DNA of 64,000 bases from JBDHRG01 sp039807445 (GCA_039807445.1 JBDHRG010000001.1:1-64000), one strand, 5' to 3'. Shown: positions 13,077 through 23,703, counted from the first letter of the stretch. Notes: generated by a model from the sequence alone, not told the origin. Numbers and translations: made by a program.

Positions 13077-13463
13077 CTACTCGTCGTCGCCCTCGTCGAT
13101 GGCGGCCGGCGCGGCCTCGCGCGATTCCCGCTCTTCGCGCCCTTCGCGCGACTTGGCGAGCGGCGAAGGCTCGGTATCGGCGCGGTCGCGCTGGATGACC
13201 AGGTTGCGCAGTACCGCGTCGTTGAAGCGGAAGGCCGATTCGAGCTCGTCGAGCACGGCCTGGCTGCACTCGATGTTCATCAGCACGTAGTGCGCCTTGT
13301 GCACCTTGGCGATCGGATAGGCGAGCTGGCGGCGACCCCAGTCTTCGAGGCGGTGGATCTGGCCGCCGTCGGCCTCGATCATCGAGCGGTAGCGCTCGAT
13401 CATCGCCGGGACCTGCTCGCTCTGGTCAGGATGGACCATGAACACGACTTCGTAGTGACGCAT
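13077..13463 (-). CDS. rpsF: 30S ribosomal protein S6
   Basis: The 128-residue protein begins [17 protein letters not shown] and contains the S6 core ([20 protein letters not shown]). It ends in a charged tail rich in Glu and Asp. The ATG at 13463 follows AAGGAG. It is the first gene of the S6-S18-L9 cluster and has its own promoter and a leader hairpin; in other bacteria the S6:S18 complex represses this operon by binding such a leader. Confidence 0.97.
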   Translation of the reverse strand: MRHYEVVFMVHPDQSEQVPAMIERYRSMIEADGGQIHRLEDWGRRQLAYPIAKVHKAHYVLMNIECSQAVLDELESAFRFNDAVLRNLVIQRDRADTEPSPLAKSREGREERESREAAPAAIDEGDDE

Positions 13464-13518
13464 CGAAGCTCCTTGCGGATGTGATGACAGCCTCCCGCGC
13501 AGACGGTGAGGCAAGGAG

Positions 13519-13546
13519 CCGGATGCAGCCCGAAGGCCGCACCCGG
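13519..13546 (-). promoter_or_regulatory. UUCG-capped hairpin in the rpsF leader
   Basis: On the minus strand CCGGGTGCGGCC pairs with GGCTGCATCCGG over 12 bp with two G-U pairs. The stem is closed by a C(TTCG)G tetraloop. It begins about five bases after the predicted transcription start and lies 56 bases before the rpsF start codon. It is a candidate autoregulatory S6:S18 site, but the bulged CCG box of the known motif is not obvious. Confidence 0.5.
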
Positions 13547-13557
13547 AAAAGCCGCGC

Positions 13558-13587
13558 AGTATAGGGACTTGTCGCCGGCGGCGCAAA
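13558..13587 (-). promoter_or_regulatory. Predicted promoter of the rpsF operon
   Basis: On the minus strand a strong -10 box TATACT (13563-13558) lies 18 bases after a weak -35 box TTTGCG (13587-13582). The site is just downstream of the rlmB stop codon. Confidence 0.5.
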
Positions 13588-13595
13588 CGCGGGGC

Positions 13596-14354
13596 TCAGG
13601 CGCGCCGCGCCGCGCCGCGCTGGCGCACCGCCTCGAACAGGAACACACCGGTCGCGACCGAGACGTTCAGGCTCTCGACGGCGCCGGCCATCGGGATGCG
13701 GGCGAGGAAGTCGCAGGCTTCGCGTGTCAGCCGGCGTAAGCCCTTGTCTTCGGCCCCCATCACCAGCGCGACCGGCCCCTTGAAGTCGATCGCGTACAGC
13801 TCGGCCCCGGCTTCGCCGGCGGCGCCGACCAGCCAGATGCCGCGCTCCTGCAGGCTGCGCAGCGTGCGCGCGAGGTTGGTGACCTGCACGAAGGGCACGT
13901 GCTCGGCACCGCCGCAGGCGACCTTGCGCGCGATCGGGGTCAGGCCGGCGGCGCGGTCGGCGGGCGTGATCACCGCGTGCACGCCGGCGGCGTCGGCGCT
14001 GCGTAGGCAGGCGCCGAGATTGTGCGGATCGGTGACCCCGTCGAGCACCAGCAGCAGCGCCGGCGTCTCGAGGCCGTCGAGCAGCGCCTCGAGCTCGCCT
14101 TCGCTCCACGCCTTCTGCGCTGCGGCGCGCTGCAGTACCACGCCCTGGTGGCGCCCGCCGCCGCACAGCTTGTCGAGCTCGCCGCCGTCGACCAGACGCA
14201 CCGCCACTCCGGCCGCCTCGGCCAGCCGGAGCACTTCGCGGATGCGCGGGTCGTGGCGCTTGCGGTCGGCCCACAGGCTGCGCACCTGCTGCGGCTCGTG
14301 CCTGAGCGCACCGACCACCGCGTGCACGCCGAACACCAGTTCTTCGTTCGCCAT
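13596..14354 (-). CDS. rlmB: 23S rRNA (guanosine-2'-O)-methyltransferase RlmB
   Basis: RlmB is a SPOUT (TrmH-type) methyltransferase acting on G2251 of 23S rRNA. The 252-residue protein has an N-terminal L30e-like RNA-binding domain (about 1-80) and the knotted catalytic domain. The three motifs are DGVTDPHNLGACLRSADAAG, VMGAEDKGLRRLTR and IPMAGAVESLNVSVATGVF. It starts 5 bases after the rnr stop codon and is probably co-translated with it. Confidence 0.95.
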   Translation of the reverse strand: MANEELVFGVHAVVGALRHEPQQVRSLWADRKRHDPRIREVLRLAEAAGVAVRLVDGGELDKLCGGGRHQGVVLQRAAAQKAWSEGELEALLDGLETPALLLVLDGVTDPHNLGACLRSADAAGVHAVITPADRAAGLTPIARKVACGGAEHVPFVQVTNLARTLRSLQERGIWLVGAAGEAGAELYAIDFKGPVALVMGAEDKGLRRLTREACDFLARIPMAGAVESLNVSVATGVFLFEAVRQRGAARRA

Positions 14355-14359
14355 CGGTC

Positions 14360-16627
14360 TCAGCTCCGGCGCCGCTTCTTGCCGCCACCCCTGTCCCTGC
14401 GCCCCGGGCCGCGGCGCGCTTCGCGCGGCGCGCCGGCGCCCGCCTCGATCAGCGGCTCGAAGTCGATCTTGCGCTCGTCGAGGTCGACGCGCACGACGCG
14501 CACCCGGATCGGGTCGCCGAGGCGGAACCGCCGTCCCGAACGCTCGCCCGCGAGCACGTGCCCGACGGGATCGAAGTGGTAGTAGTCGCCGGGCAGGTTG
14601 CTGACGTGCACCAGTCCCTCGACGTAGACCTCGCGCAAGGCCACGAACAGCCCGAACGAGGTCACCGCCGACACCACGCCGTCGAAGTCTTCGCCGACCT
14701 TGTCGAGCATGTACTCGCACTTGAGCCACTCGACCGCGTCGCGCACCGCATCGTCGGCGCGGCGCTCGGTCATCGAGCAGTGCTCGCCGAGCTCGCTCAT
14801 GCCGGTGGGCGAATAGTAGAAGTTCCTGGCACCGCCGCCGCGCAGCAGGTGACGGATCGCGCGGTGCACCAGCAGGTCGGGGTAGCGGCGGATCGGCGAG
14901 GTGAAGTGGGCGTACGCAGCGAGCGCCAGGCCGAAGTGGCCGAGATTGCCGGGGGCGTACACCGCCTGCGACAGCGAGCGCAGCATCACCGTCTGGATCA
15001 GCTCGAAGTCGGGGCGGCTGCGGATGCGTTCGAACAGCGCAGCGTAATCCTGCGGCTGCGGCTTGTCGCCGCCGCCGAGCGCGAGCCCGAGCTGCCCGAG
15101 GAAGCCGGTCAGCTTCTCGAGCTTGGCGAGCTGCGGCCCTTCGTGCACGCGGTACAGCGTCGGCATCCTGTGGCGGGCGAGGAAGCGCGCGGCGGCGACG
15201 TTGGCGGCGATCATGCACTCCTCGATCAGCTTGTGCGCATCGTTGCGGTTCGAGGGCACGATGCGCTCGATCTTGCGCTCCGGGCCGTACTCGATCTCGG
15301 TTTCGTGCGTCTCGAAGTCGATCGCACCGCGCTGCTCGCGCGCCGCGCGCAGCACTGCGTAGAGCTGGTACAGTCGCTCGAGGTGCGGCACCAGCGTCGA
15401 GTACTGCGCGCGCACGTGCTCATCGCGCTCGACCAGCATCGCCGCCACCGCGTCGTAGGTCAGCCGTGCGTGCGAGCGCATCACCGCCTCGTGGAACTTC
15501 GAGCGGACGATCTGCCCGGCGTCGTCGATGAGCATCTCGCACACCAGGCACAGCCGGTCGACGTGCGGGTTCAGCGAGCACAGCCCGTTCGACAACGCCT
15601 CGGGCAGCATCGGGATCACGCGGTCGGGAAAGTACACCGACGTGCCGCGCAGTTCGGCGTCGCGGTCGAGCTCCGTGCCGGACTGCACGTAGTGCGACAC
15701 GTCGGCGATCGCGACCCAAAGGCGCCAGGTCTTGCCCTTCTTCTCGCAATACACCGCATCGTCGAAGTCGCGTGCGCTGATGCCGTCGATCGTCACCAGC
15801 GGCGTGTCGCGCAGATCGAGGCGGCCGAGCTTGGCGGCTTCGGGCACCTCGGCGCCGAAGGCGTCGGCTTGCGCGGTCGCCTCCGGCGACCACTGCGTCG
15901 GGATGGCGTAATTGACGATCGCGATCTGCACCTCCATGCCTGGCGCCATGTGCTCGCCGAGCACCTCGCGCACGCGCACCAGCGGCATCGCGTTGCGCGC
16001 CGGCTGCTGCAGGATCTCGGCGACCACGATCTGCCCGGGCCTAGCGCCGTCCGCCTCGCCCGGCGGCACCAGGAAGTCCTGGCTCAGGCGGCGGTTATCG
16101 GGCAGCACCCGAGCCACGCCGCCGTCGATCACGTAGCGCCCGACGATGCGCTCGGTGCCGCGCTCGAGCACTTCGACCACACGCCCCTCGCGGCGGCCGC
16201 GGCGATCGATCCCGGTGACGCACATCACCACGCGGTCGCCGTGCAGCAGCTGGCGCATCTCGTGCGGCGGAATGAACAGATCGTCGCCACCCTCCTCGGG
16301 GGTGAGGAAGCCGAAACCATCCGGATGACCGATCACGCGCCCGCGCACCAGGTCCATCTTCGCGATCGGGCCGTAGCCGCCGCGGCGGTTGCACATGATC
16401 TGGCCTTCGCGCTCCATCGCGCGCAGGCGGCGCTGCAGGGCGTCGCGCTCCCAGTCGTCGTCGATCAGCCACTCGGCGCATAGCGCCTCCCAGGACAGCG
16501 GCTGATCGCGGTGCTCGAGGTAATCGAGGATGAATTCGCGGCTGGGAGCCGCCCGCCCGTATTTCTCGCACTCGCGGGCGTAGTTCGGATCGAGTTGGCG
16601 CCAGGAGCGCCTCTTCTTCGCTGTCAT
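14360..16627 (-). CDS. rnr: Ribonuclease R
   Basis: RNase R is a processive 3'-5' exoribonuclease that degrades structured RNA. The 755-residue protein has an N-terminal helix-turn-helix region, two cold-shock domains (about 90-230), the RNB catalytic domain and an S1 domain. The RNB domain carries the metal-binding Asp cluster in TIDGISARDFDDAVY and ADVSHYVQSGTELD. A basic tail ends KKRRRS. The organisation rnr-rlmB is widely conserved. Confidence 0.96.
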   Translation of the reverse strand: MTAKKRRSWRQLDPNYARECEKYGRAAPSREFILDYLEHRDQPLSWEALCAEWLIDDDWERDALQRRLRAMEREGQIMCNRRGGYGPIAKMDLVRGRVIGHPDGFGFLTPEEGGDDLFIPPHEMRQLLHGDRVVMCVTGIDRRGRREGRVVEVLERGTERIVGRYVIDGGVARVLPDNRRLSQDFLVPPGEADGARPGQIVVAEILQQPARNAMPLVRVREVLGEHMAPGMEVQIAIVNYAIPTQWSPEATAQADAFGAEVPEAAKLGRLDLRDTPLVTIDGISARDFDDAVYCEKKGKTWRLWVAIADVSHYVQSGTELDRDAELRGTSVYFPDRVIPMLPEALSNGLCSLNPHVDRLCLVCEMLIDDAGQIVRSKFHEAVMRSHARLTYDAVAAMLVERDEHVRAQYSTLVPHLERLYQLYAVLRAAREQRGAIDFETHETEIEYGPERKIERIVPSNRNDAHKLIEECMIAANVAAARFLARHRMPTLYRVHEGPQLAKLEKLTGFLGQLGLALGGGDKPQPQDYAALFERIRSRPDFELIQTVMLRSLSQAVYAPGNLGHFGLALAAYAHFTSPIRRYPDLLVHRAIRHLLRGGGARNFYYSPTGMSELGEHCSMTERRADDAVRDAVEWLKCEYMLDKVGEDFDGVVSAVTSFGLFVALREVYVEGLVHVSNLPGDYYHFDPVGHVLAGERSGRRFRLGDPIRVRVVRVDLDERKIDFEPLIEAGAGAPREARRGPGRRDRGGGKKRRRS

Positions 16628-16743
16628 CGCATCTTTTCTTGTTCGCAGGGCGGCGCAGCCGCCGGTGATACATCTTCGGAGCCGGCGTTGGGAACCGCCG
16701 AGCGTGCTTTTTCAGGGGCGACCGAAAAGAATAGCAGGCCGGT

Positions 16744-16772
16744 TTGACAGTCACTGGCAGACTGCGTATATT
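16744..16772 (+). promoter_or_regulatory. Canonical stable-RNA promoter of the tRNA-Leu pair
   Basis: A perfect TTGACA (16744-16749) and TATATT (16767-16772) are separated by exactly 17 bases. The discriminator is GC-rich (GCGCCCCC), typical of promoters under stringent control. The first tRNA begins about 40 bases downstream of the expected start. Confidence 0.85.
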
Positions 16773-16820
16773 GCGCCCCCATCGCGGCGCCGAGCGGCGG
16801 CGCGGGTGATTCGAAGCCGT

Positions 16821-16905
<85 letters not shown>

Positions 16906-16925
16906 CCGGATCACGAAGACCACCT

Positions 16926-17010
<85 letters not shown>

Positions 17011-17020
17011 GATTCGAAGC

Positions 17021-17040
17021 AAGCCCCCGCGCGGGGCTTT
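17021..17040 (+). terminator. Terminator of the tRNA-Leu operon
   Basis: AAGCCCC and GGGGCTT form a 7-bp stem around a CGCGC loop, followed by T-rich sequence (TTTGTTCGTTT). It lies 10 bases after the second tRNA. Confidence 0.7.
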
Positions 17041-17078
17041 GTTCGTTTCCGCGTCCGCAAACCCGCAGCACCGTCATG

Positions 17079-17107
17079 AAAAACCCGGACGCCTCGCGCC
17101 GCCCGGG
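17079..17107 (-). terminator. Terminator of purA
   Basis: On the minus strand CCCGGGCG pairs with CGTCCGGG (one G-T pair) around an 8-base loop, and the stem is followed by TTTTT. It lies 27 bases after the purA stop codon. Confidence 0.65.
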
Positions 17108-17134
17108 CTCGTCGCGCTCGCAGGCGCTATCGGC

Positions 17135-18478
<1,344 letters not shown>

Positions 18479-19669
18479 TCAGGCCACCGGCGCGAGTTCC
18501 CATTCGGGCCCGCGGCACACCAGCGCGCGGTCGCAGCCGAGCTCGCGCGGGCTGCGGTCGGCACCCGGCAGCGCGCGGATCACGCGCTCGCCCGCCGCGC
18601 GCAAAGCACGCACGCGCGCCTCGAGCGCCGCGTCGCCTTCGCTCGCCGCCGGCGCGTACACGCCCGCCGGCACCGCGGCTTCGACCGCGCCGAGCGCGAG
18701 CAGCGTCTTCAGGTCGGTGCTGAAGCCGGTGGCCGGCCGGTCGTGGCCGAACACGCGGCCGATGCCGTCGTAGCGGCCACCGCGCGCCACCGCCTGCCCC
18801 TGCCCCGGCACGTAGGCGGCGAACACCAGTCCGGTGTGATAGTGGTAGCCGCGTAGCTCGGCGAGGTCGACGTGGATCGGCAGATTCGGGAATTCGCGCG
18901 CCAGCGCCGCGGCGGTGCGCTCGAGCACCGCCAGCGCCTCGAACACCTCGGCGCCGCCGGCGGCGAGCAAATCGCGCGCATCGCCGAGCACCTCGACGCC
19001 GCCGTTCAAACCGGCGAGCTGGCGCAGCATGCGGCCGGTCTCGGGCTCGAGCCCGGCGCCGGCCAGCCAGGCCTCGATCTCGGGCACGGCCTTGCGCTGC
19101 AGCGCATCGAACAGCCAGGTCTCGGTTTCGCGGTCGAGGCCGGCGCGGCACGCCAGCGCGCGGAACAGGCCGACGTGGCCGAGGTCGAGGTGCACCTCGC
19201 CGACACCGGCGAGCGCCAGCGTCTCGAGCATCAGCGCGATCACCTCGAGGTCGCTCTCGAGCCCGCCATGACCGTACAGCTCGGCACCGACCTGCATCGG
19301 GCTGCGCGAACCGCCGAAGCCGTCACCGCGCGTGCGCAGCACGGTGCCCAGATAGCACAGCCGGTTCGGTGACTCACGCCACAGCTGGTGCGCGTCGATG
19401 CGGGCGACTTGCGGCGTCATGTCGGCGCGCACACCGAGCAGGCGGCCGCTGAGCTGATCGGTCAGCTTGAAGGTCTGCAAGCCGAGATCGTTGCCGGTGC
19501 CGGTCAGCAGCGCGTCGAGAAATTCGATGAACGGCGGGATGACCAAGTCATAGCCCCAGCGCTCGTACAGGTCGAGCAGCTCGCGGCGCAGGCGCTCGAG
19601 CCGTCGGGCCTCGAGCGGCAGCACCTCTTCGATCCCCTCGGGGAGGAGCCAGCGGTTCTCAACGGTCAT
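18479..19669 (-). CDS. hisZ: ATP phosphoribosyltransferase regulatory subunit
   Basis: HisZ is a catalytically inactive histidyl-tRNA synthetase paralogue that activates the short form of HisG in histidine synthesis. The 396-residue protein keeps the class II synthetase fold (LLPEGIEEVLP, RADMTPQVARIDAH, GGRYDGIGRVFG) but lacks the anticodon-binding domain. Its presence implies a short-form hisG elsewhere in the genome. It sits between a DUF2065 gene and purA, the usual betaproteobacterial position. Confidence 0.94.
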   Translation of the reverse strand: MTVENRWLLPEGIEEVLPLEARRLERLRRELLDLYERWGYDLVIPPFIEFLDALLTGTGNDLGLQTFKLTDQLSGRLLGVRADMTPQVARIDAHQLWRESPNRLCYLGTVLRTRGDGFGGSRSPMQVGAELYGHGGLESDLEVIALMLETLALAGVGEVHLDLGHVGLFRALACRAGLDRETETWLFDALQRKAVPEIEAWLAGAGLEPETGRMLRQLAGLNGGVEVLGDARDLLAAGGAEVFEALAVLERTAAALAREFPNLPIHVDLAELRGYHYHTGLVFAAYVPGQGQAVARGGRYDGIGRVFGHDRPATGFSTDLKTLLALGAVEAAVPAGVYAPAASEGDAALEARVRALRAAGERVIRALPGADRSPRELGCDRALVCRGPEWELAPVA

Positions 19670-19705
19670 ACGCGGGTTCCGGGAAGGGCCGAGCGCGCCG
19701 CGCGC

Positions 19706-19891
19706 TCAGCGGATCAGGTACAGCGTCGCCAGGCCGGCCGCCATGCTCAGCAGGCCGCCCAGACGCAGCGCCCGGTCGTCGAGCCGGGCCAGCCGCATCA
19801 GCGCTTCGCGCAGCCGGCGCGGATTGGCGAACGGCAGCAGCCCCTCGATCACGAGGACCAGGCCGAGCGCGGCGAGCAGATCATGCCACAT
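19706..19891 (-). CDS. DUF2065 small membrane protein
   Basis: The 61-residue protein has two hydrophobic helices (about 5-21 and 42-60) joined by a basic loop (NPRRLREALMRLARLDDR). This matches the YjeT/DUF2065 family, which is found next to hflC and hisZ/purA in many proteobacteria. No function is known. It lies downstream of the hflC terminator and 36 bases before hisZ, so it belongs to the hisZ-purA transcript. Confidence 0.85.
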   Translation of the reverse strand: MWHDLLAALGLVLVIEGLLPFANPRRLREALMRLARLDDRALRLGGLLSMAAGLATLYLIR

Positions 19892-19904
19892 GCCGGTGTC
19901 CGAA

Positions 19905-19933
19905 AGAAAAATCCGGGCGGGACACCCGCCCGG
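19905..19933 (-). terminator. Terminator of the hfq-hflXKC cluster
   Basis: CCGGGCGGG and CCCGCCCGG form a perfect 9-bp stem with loop ACA. On the minus strand it is followed by ATTTTTCTTT. It lies 16 bases after the hflC stop codon. Confidence 0.88.
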
Positions 19934-19949
19934 CTGGGCGTGCCGCGCC

Positions 19950-20813
19950 TCAGGGCTGCTGCTGCTTGAAGTAGCGGAAGAACTCGCCGTCGGGGGTGAG
20001 CAGCAGCACGTCGTTCTTGCCGTCGAAGCTGACGCGGTATGCGTTCAGGCTGCGGTAGAAACCGAAGAACGCCGGATCCTTGCCGTAGGCTTGCGCGTAG
20101 ATCTCGGCGGCGCGCGCGTCGCCCTCGCCGCGGCTGCGCTCGGCATCGCGGTAGGCTTCGGCGAGGATCACCGTGCTCTGGCGGTCGGCGTCGGCGCGGA
20201 TGCGCTCGGCCGCCTCGGCGCCACGCGAGCGGAAGTCGCGCGCAACGCGCTCGCGCTCGGCGCGCATGCGCCGGAACACCGACGAGCTCACGTCGGAGGG
20301 CAGATCGATGCGCTTGATGCGCACGTCGACCACGTCGACGCCGAGCTTGGACGCCTCGCGCTTGAGCACCGTCGACAGGATCTCCATGATCTGGCGGCGA
20401 TCGCCGGCGACCACGTCCTGCAGCGTGCGCTTGGAGAACTCGCTGCGCATGCTGTCCTTGGTGATCTGGTCGAGGCGCTGGTTGGCTTGCACGAAGTCGC
20501 CGCCGACCGCGGTGTAGTAGCGCGCGACGTCGGCGATGCGCCACTTGACGAAGGAGTCGACGATGACGTTCTTCTTTTCCGCGGTCAGGAAGCGCTCGGG
20601 CTCGGTGTCGAGCGTCTGCACGCGCGCGTCGAACTTCTTGACGTTGTTGATCAGCGGCAGCTTGAAGTGCAGCCCCGGCATGTAGTCGGCCTGAACGATC
20701 TCGCCGAGGCGGAAGCGCAGCGCCTTTTGCGTGGCATCGACGGTGAACACCGACATCGAGGCCAGCACCACGGCGGCGATCGCGCCGCCGACGAAGAGCT
20801 TGTTGGGACTCAT
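19950..20813 (-). CDS. hflC: HflC, modulator of FtsH protease
   Basis: HflC is a membrane-anchored SPFH/prohibitin protein that forms a large periplasmic cage with HflK around FtsH. The 287-residue protein has one N-terminal transmembrane segment (about 5-23), the SPFH domain and a coiled-coil region rich in Ala, Glu and Arg. It ends in FYRSLNAYRVSFD and a short tail. The ATG at 20813 overlaps the hflK stop codon by one base (TGATG), indicating translational coupling. Confidence 0.96.
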   Translation of the reverse strand: MSPNKLFVGGAIAAVVLASMSVFTVDATQKALRFRLGEIVQADYMPGLHFKLPLINNVKKFDARVQTLDTEPERFLTAEKKNVIVDSFVKWRIADVARYYTAVGGDFVQANQRLDQITKDSMRSEFSKRTLQDVVAGDRRQIMEILSTVLKREASKLGVDVVDVRIKRIDLPSDVSSSVFRRMRAERERVARDFRSRGAEAAERIRADADRQSTVILAEAYRDAERSRGEGDARAAEIYAQAYGKDPAFFGFYRSLNAYRVSFDGKNDVLLLTPDGEFFRYFKQQQP

Positions 20814-22030
20814 CAGCGAACCTCCCGGCTGCGGCCGAGATCGCGCGCGCGCGCGCCGGCATCGGCGCCCGACGCCTGGGCGGGGGACGGCGGCGCCGAC
20901 GGCGCCGCCTCGTGCGCGGCCGTCTCGCCGGGACGGTCGCTGCGCACGCCCTGCTGGATCAGCTTGTCGAGTGGCAGGTACATCAGGCTCTGGCCGTTCT
21001 GCACGTCGACCAGCACCTTGCTCGAATTGCCGAACACGGTCTGCATGGTCTCGAGGTACAGACGCTCGCGTGTGACCTCCGGCGCCTTGGCGTACTGGGC
21101 GCGCAACTGCTCGAAGCGCGAGGCCTCGCCCTCGGCCTGCGCGATCACCTGCGCCTTGTAGGCCTCGGCCTCCTGCAGCCGGCGCGAAGCCTGGCCACGC
21201 GCCTTGGGGATGATCTCGTTGGCGTAGGACTCGGCTTCGTTCTTCTGCCGCTGCTCGTCTTCGCGCGCCTTGATCGCGTCGGCGAAGGCCTCCTGGACCT
21301 CCTCGGGCGGCTGCGCGTCCTGCAGGTTGACGGTGTTGATGCGCAAGCCCGCCTTGTACTGATCGAGCACCGCCTGCGTCAGCTCGCGGATCTGCGCGAC
21401 GATCTCGGCGCGCCCCTCGGTCAGCACGAAATCCATCGTGCTGCGGCCGATCGTCTCGCGCGTGGCGCTCTCGACCGCCTGGCGCAGCGTCAGATCGGGA
21501 TCGACGACATTGACCAGGTAGGCGACCGGGTCGCTGACCTGGTATTGCACCGCCAGGCGCACGTCGACGATGTTCTCGTCCTGCGTCAGCATCAGCGCTT
21601 CCTTCGGCACCGGGCGCGAACCGGGCTGGCGACCGCCGGAACGGTAGCCGATCTCTTCGGAGCGCACCTGCTCGATGTCGACGACCTCGACGCGCTCGAT
21701 CGGGTAGGGCAGGTGCCAGCGCAGGCCCGGCTGCGTGGTCTCGACGTACTTGCCGAAGCGGAACACCACGCCGCGCTTGCCTTCGTCGACGATGTAGAAG
21801 CTGCCGACGCCGGCCCACAGCACCAGCGCGACCGCGCCGACCAGTGGCAGCCAAGCCCGGCTCGGCCGACGGCCGTCGCCGCCACCCTCGCCGCCACGGC
21901 GGCCGCCGAGCACGCCGCCGAGCTTGTCGCTCAGCTTGCGCAGCACTTCGTCGAGGTCGGGCGGTCCCTGGTCGCGCCCGCCCCCGTTCCACGGGTCGCG
22001 GTTGTTCCCCCCCGGTTCGTTCCAGGCCAT
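20813..22030 (-). CDS. hflK: HflK, modulator of FtsH protease
   Basis: HflK partners HflC in regulating FtsH. The 405-residue protein has a Gly/Asp-rich cytoplasmic N-terminus (MAWNEPGGNNRDPWNGGG), one transmembrane helix (about 60-80), an SPFH domain and a long coiled coil. The C-terminal tail is Ala/Pro-rich. The ATG at 22030 is preceded by a duplicated GGAGTACT-type ribosome binding site. hflX lies 65 bases upstream on the same strand. Confidence 0.96.
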   Translation of the reverse strand: MAWNEPGGNNRDPWNGGGRDQGPPDLDEVLRKLSDKLGGVLGGRRGGEGGGDGRRPSRAWLPLVGAVALVLWAGVGSFYIVDEGKRGVVFRFGKYVETTQPGLRWHLPYPIERVEVVDIEQVRSEEIGYRSGGRQPGSRPVPKEALMLTQDENIVDVRLAVQYQVSDPVAYLVNVVDPDLTLRQAVESATRETIGRSTMDFVLTEGRAEIVAQIRELTQAVLDQYKAGLRINTVNLQDAQPPEEVQEAFADAIKAREDEQRQKNEAESYANEIIPKARGQASRRLQEAEAYKAQVIAQAEGEASRFEQLRAQYAKAPEVTRERLYLETMQTVFGNSSKVLVDVQNGQSLMYLPLDKLIQQGVRSDRPGETAAHEAAPSAPPSPAQASGADAGARARDLGRSREVR

Positions 22031-22095
22031 CTCGTACTCCAGTACTCCAGTGAAACTGTCAGGTTGCGGGCAGGTTGCGGATCGCGTGCCTCGCC

Positions 22096-23388
22096 TCAGC
22101 GCACGGCGGCTTCCATCCATCCTTCGCTCAAGCCTTCCTGCCGGCACAGCTGGCGCAGGTGCTTGCGCGGGGCGTGGACGTCGAGCAGCCATTGGCCCTC
22201 GGGGCCAATGCGCTCGCCGACCACGGCGCCGATGTCGAACAGGCGCGCGCGCAGCCGACCCTGGCGCGGCTCGAGCTCGAGCACGCCGCGCAACGTGTCG
22301 CTCTTCAGCCGCTCGGCGACCGCTTCGCGCAAGAGCTCGAGCCCGGCGCCGCTGACCGCCGAGATCCACACCGACACGGCCAGCCCCTCGGCATTGCGCT
22401 CGATGCGCGGCGCGCTGCCCTCGACCAGATCGAGCTTGTTGTACACCAGCAGCCGCGGCACCTGGTCGGCGCCGATCTCGGCGAGCACGGTGTCGACGTC
22501 GGCCTCGAGCTCGGAGCGGGCCGGGTCGGCGGCATCGATCACGTGCAGCAGCAGACTGGCTTCGACCGTCTCCTGCAGCGTCGAACGGAAGGCGGCGACC
22601 AACTCGTGCGGCAGGCGGCCGACGAAGCCGACCGTGTCGGCGAGCACCGCAGCGTCGGCGCCGGGCAGATCGAGCCGGCGCAGCGTCGGGTCGAGCGTCG
22701 CGAACAGCTGGTCGGCGGCGTAGACGCCGGCGCCGGTCAGCGCGTTGAACAGCGTCGACTTGCCGGCATTGGTGTAGCCGACCAGCGACACGGTCGGAAG
22801 TTCCGCCTTGCGCCGCGAGGCACGGCCCTGGTCGCGGGTGCGCCCAACCTTCGCCAGCCGGCGCTTGATCTGGCTGATGCGCCCGGCGAGCAGGCGGCGA
22901 TCGGTTTCGAGCTGGGTCTCGCCGGGGCCGCGCAAGCCAATGCCGCCGCGCTGGCGCTCGAGGTGGGTCCAGCCGCGCACCAGGCGCGTGGCCATGTGCT
23001 CGAGCTGCGCCAGCTCGACCTGCAGCTTGCCCTCAAAGCTGCGCGCGCGCTGCGCGAAGATGTCGAGGATCAGCCCGGTGCGGTCGACCACGCGGCACTT
23101 GAACAGCGCCTCGAGGTTGCGCTCCTGGCCGGGCGTCAGCTCGTGGTCGAAGATCACCAGCTCGGCCGCCTCCGCCGCGACCCGGTCGCGGATCTCTTCG
23201 GCCTTGCCCGAGCCGATGAACCAGCGGGCGTCAGGCGCGCGGCGCGAGCCGGTGACGACAGCGACGCGGACCGCGCCGGCCGAGGTGGCCAGCTCTTCGA
23301 ACTCCGCCAGCTCGCGGGCGTCGACTTCCGCGTTCAGTGCGACATGGACGAGAACCGCGCGCTCGCCGGCGCGGGGACGTTCAAACAA
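22096..23388 (-). CDS. hflX: Ribosome-associated GTPase HflX
   Basis: HflX is a GTPase that splits stalled 70S ribosomes under stress. The 430-residue protein has the N-terminal HflX domain with the signature RGGIGLRGPGETQLETDRR. The G domain follows (G1 GYTNAGKST, G3 DTVGFVGRLPHELV, G4 NKLD) and then a C-terminal domain. The best family start is a TTG at 23388 (LFERPRAGERAVLVH), with AGGA eight bases upstream. hfq lies 63 bases upstream. Confidence 0.94.
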   Translation of the reverse strand: MFERPRAGERAVLVHVALNAEVDARELAEFEELATSAGAVRVAVVTGSRRAPDARWFIGSGKAEEIRDRVAAEAAELVIFDHELTPGQERNLEALFKCRVVDRTGLILDIFAQRARSFEGKLQVELAQLEHMATRLVRGWTHLERQRGGIGLRGPGETQLETDRRLLAGRISQIKRRLAKVGRTRDQGRASRRKAELPTVSLVGYTNAGKSTLFNALTGAGVYAADQLFATLDPTLRRLDLPGADAAVLADTVGFVGRLPHELVAAFRSTLQETVEASLLLHVIDAADPARSELEADVDTVLAEIGADQVPRLLVYNKLDLVEGSAPRIERNAEGLAVSVWISAVSGAGLELLREAVAERLKSDTLRGVLELEPRQGRLRARLFDIGAVVGERIGPEGQWLLDVHAPRKHLRQLCRQEGLSEGWMEAAVR

Positions 23389-23451
23389 GCGCGGGTTCCT
23401 CGCGGCTGTTCAGTGGGGCGTGATGCGGATGCACGGATGCGCGGACCGCGA

Positions 23452-23703
23452 TCAGGCTTCGTCGCCGTGCTCGGCGCCCTCGTCGGTCAGGTGCAGGCGC
23501 ACGTTGCGCGAAGGCACCACGGTCGAGATCGCATGCTTGTAGATCATTTGGCTGACGGTGTTCTTCAGCAGCACAACGAACTGGTCGAAGGATTCGATCT
23601 GGCCCTGCAGCTTGATGCCGTTGACCAAGTAGATGGACACCGGAATCCTTTCCTTGCGCAGCGCGTTCAGGAAGGGCTCTTGGAGCGAGTGGCCTTTTGC
23701 CAT
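23452..23703 (-). CDS. hfq: RNA chaperone Hfq
   Basis: Hfq is the hexameric Sm-like protein that pairs small RNAs with mRNAs. The 83-residue sequence has Sm1 ([20 protein letters not shown]) and the Sm2 motif YKHAIST, with a short acidic C-terminal tail. The ATG at 23703 is preceded by GAGGA. It heads the hfq-hflX-hflK-hflC cluster; miaA lies upstream, as in most proteobacteria. Confidence 0.97.
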   Translation of the reverse strand: MAKGHSLQEPFLNALRKERIPVSIYLVNGIKLQGQIESFDQFVVLLKNTVSQMIYKHAISTVVPSRNVRLHLTDEGAEHGDEA

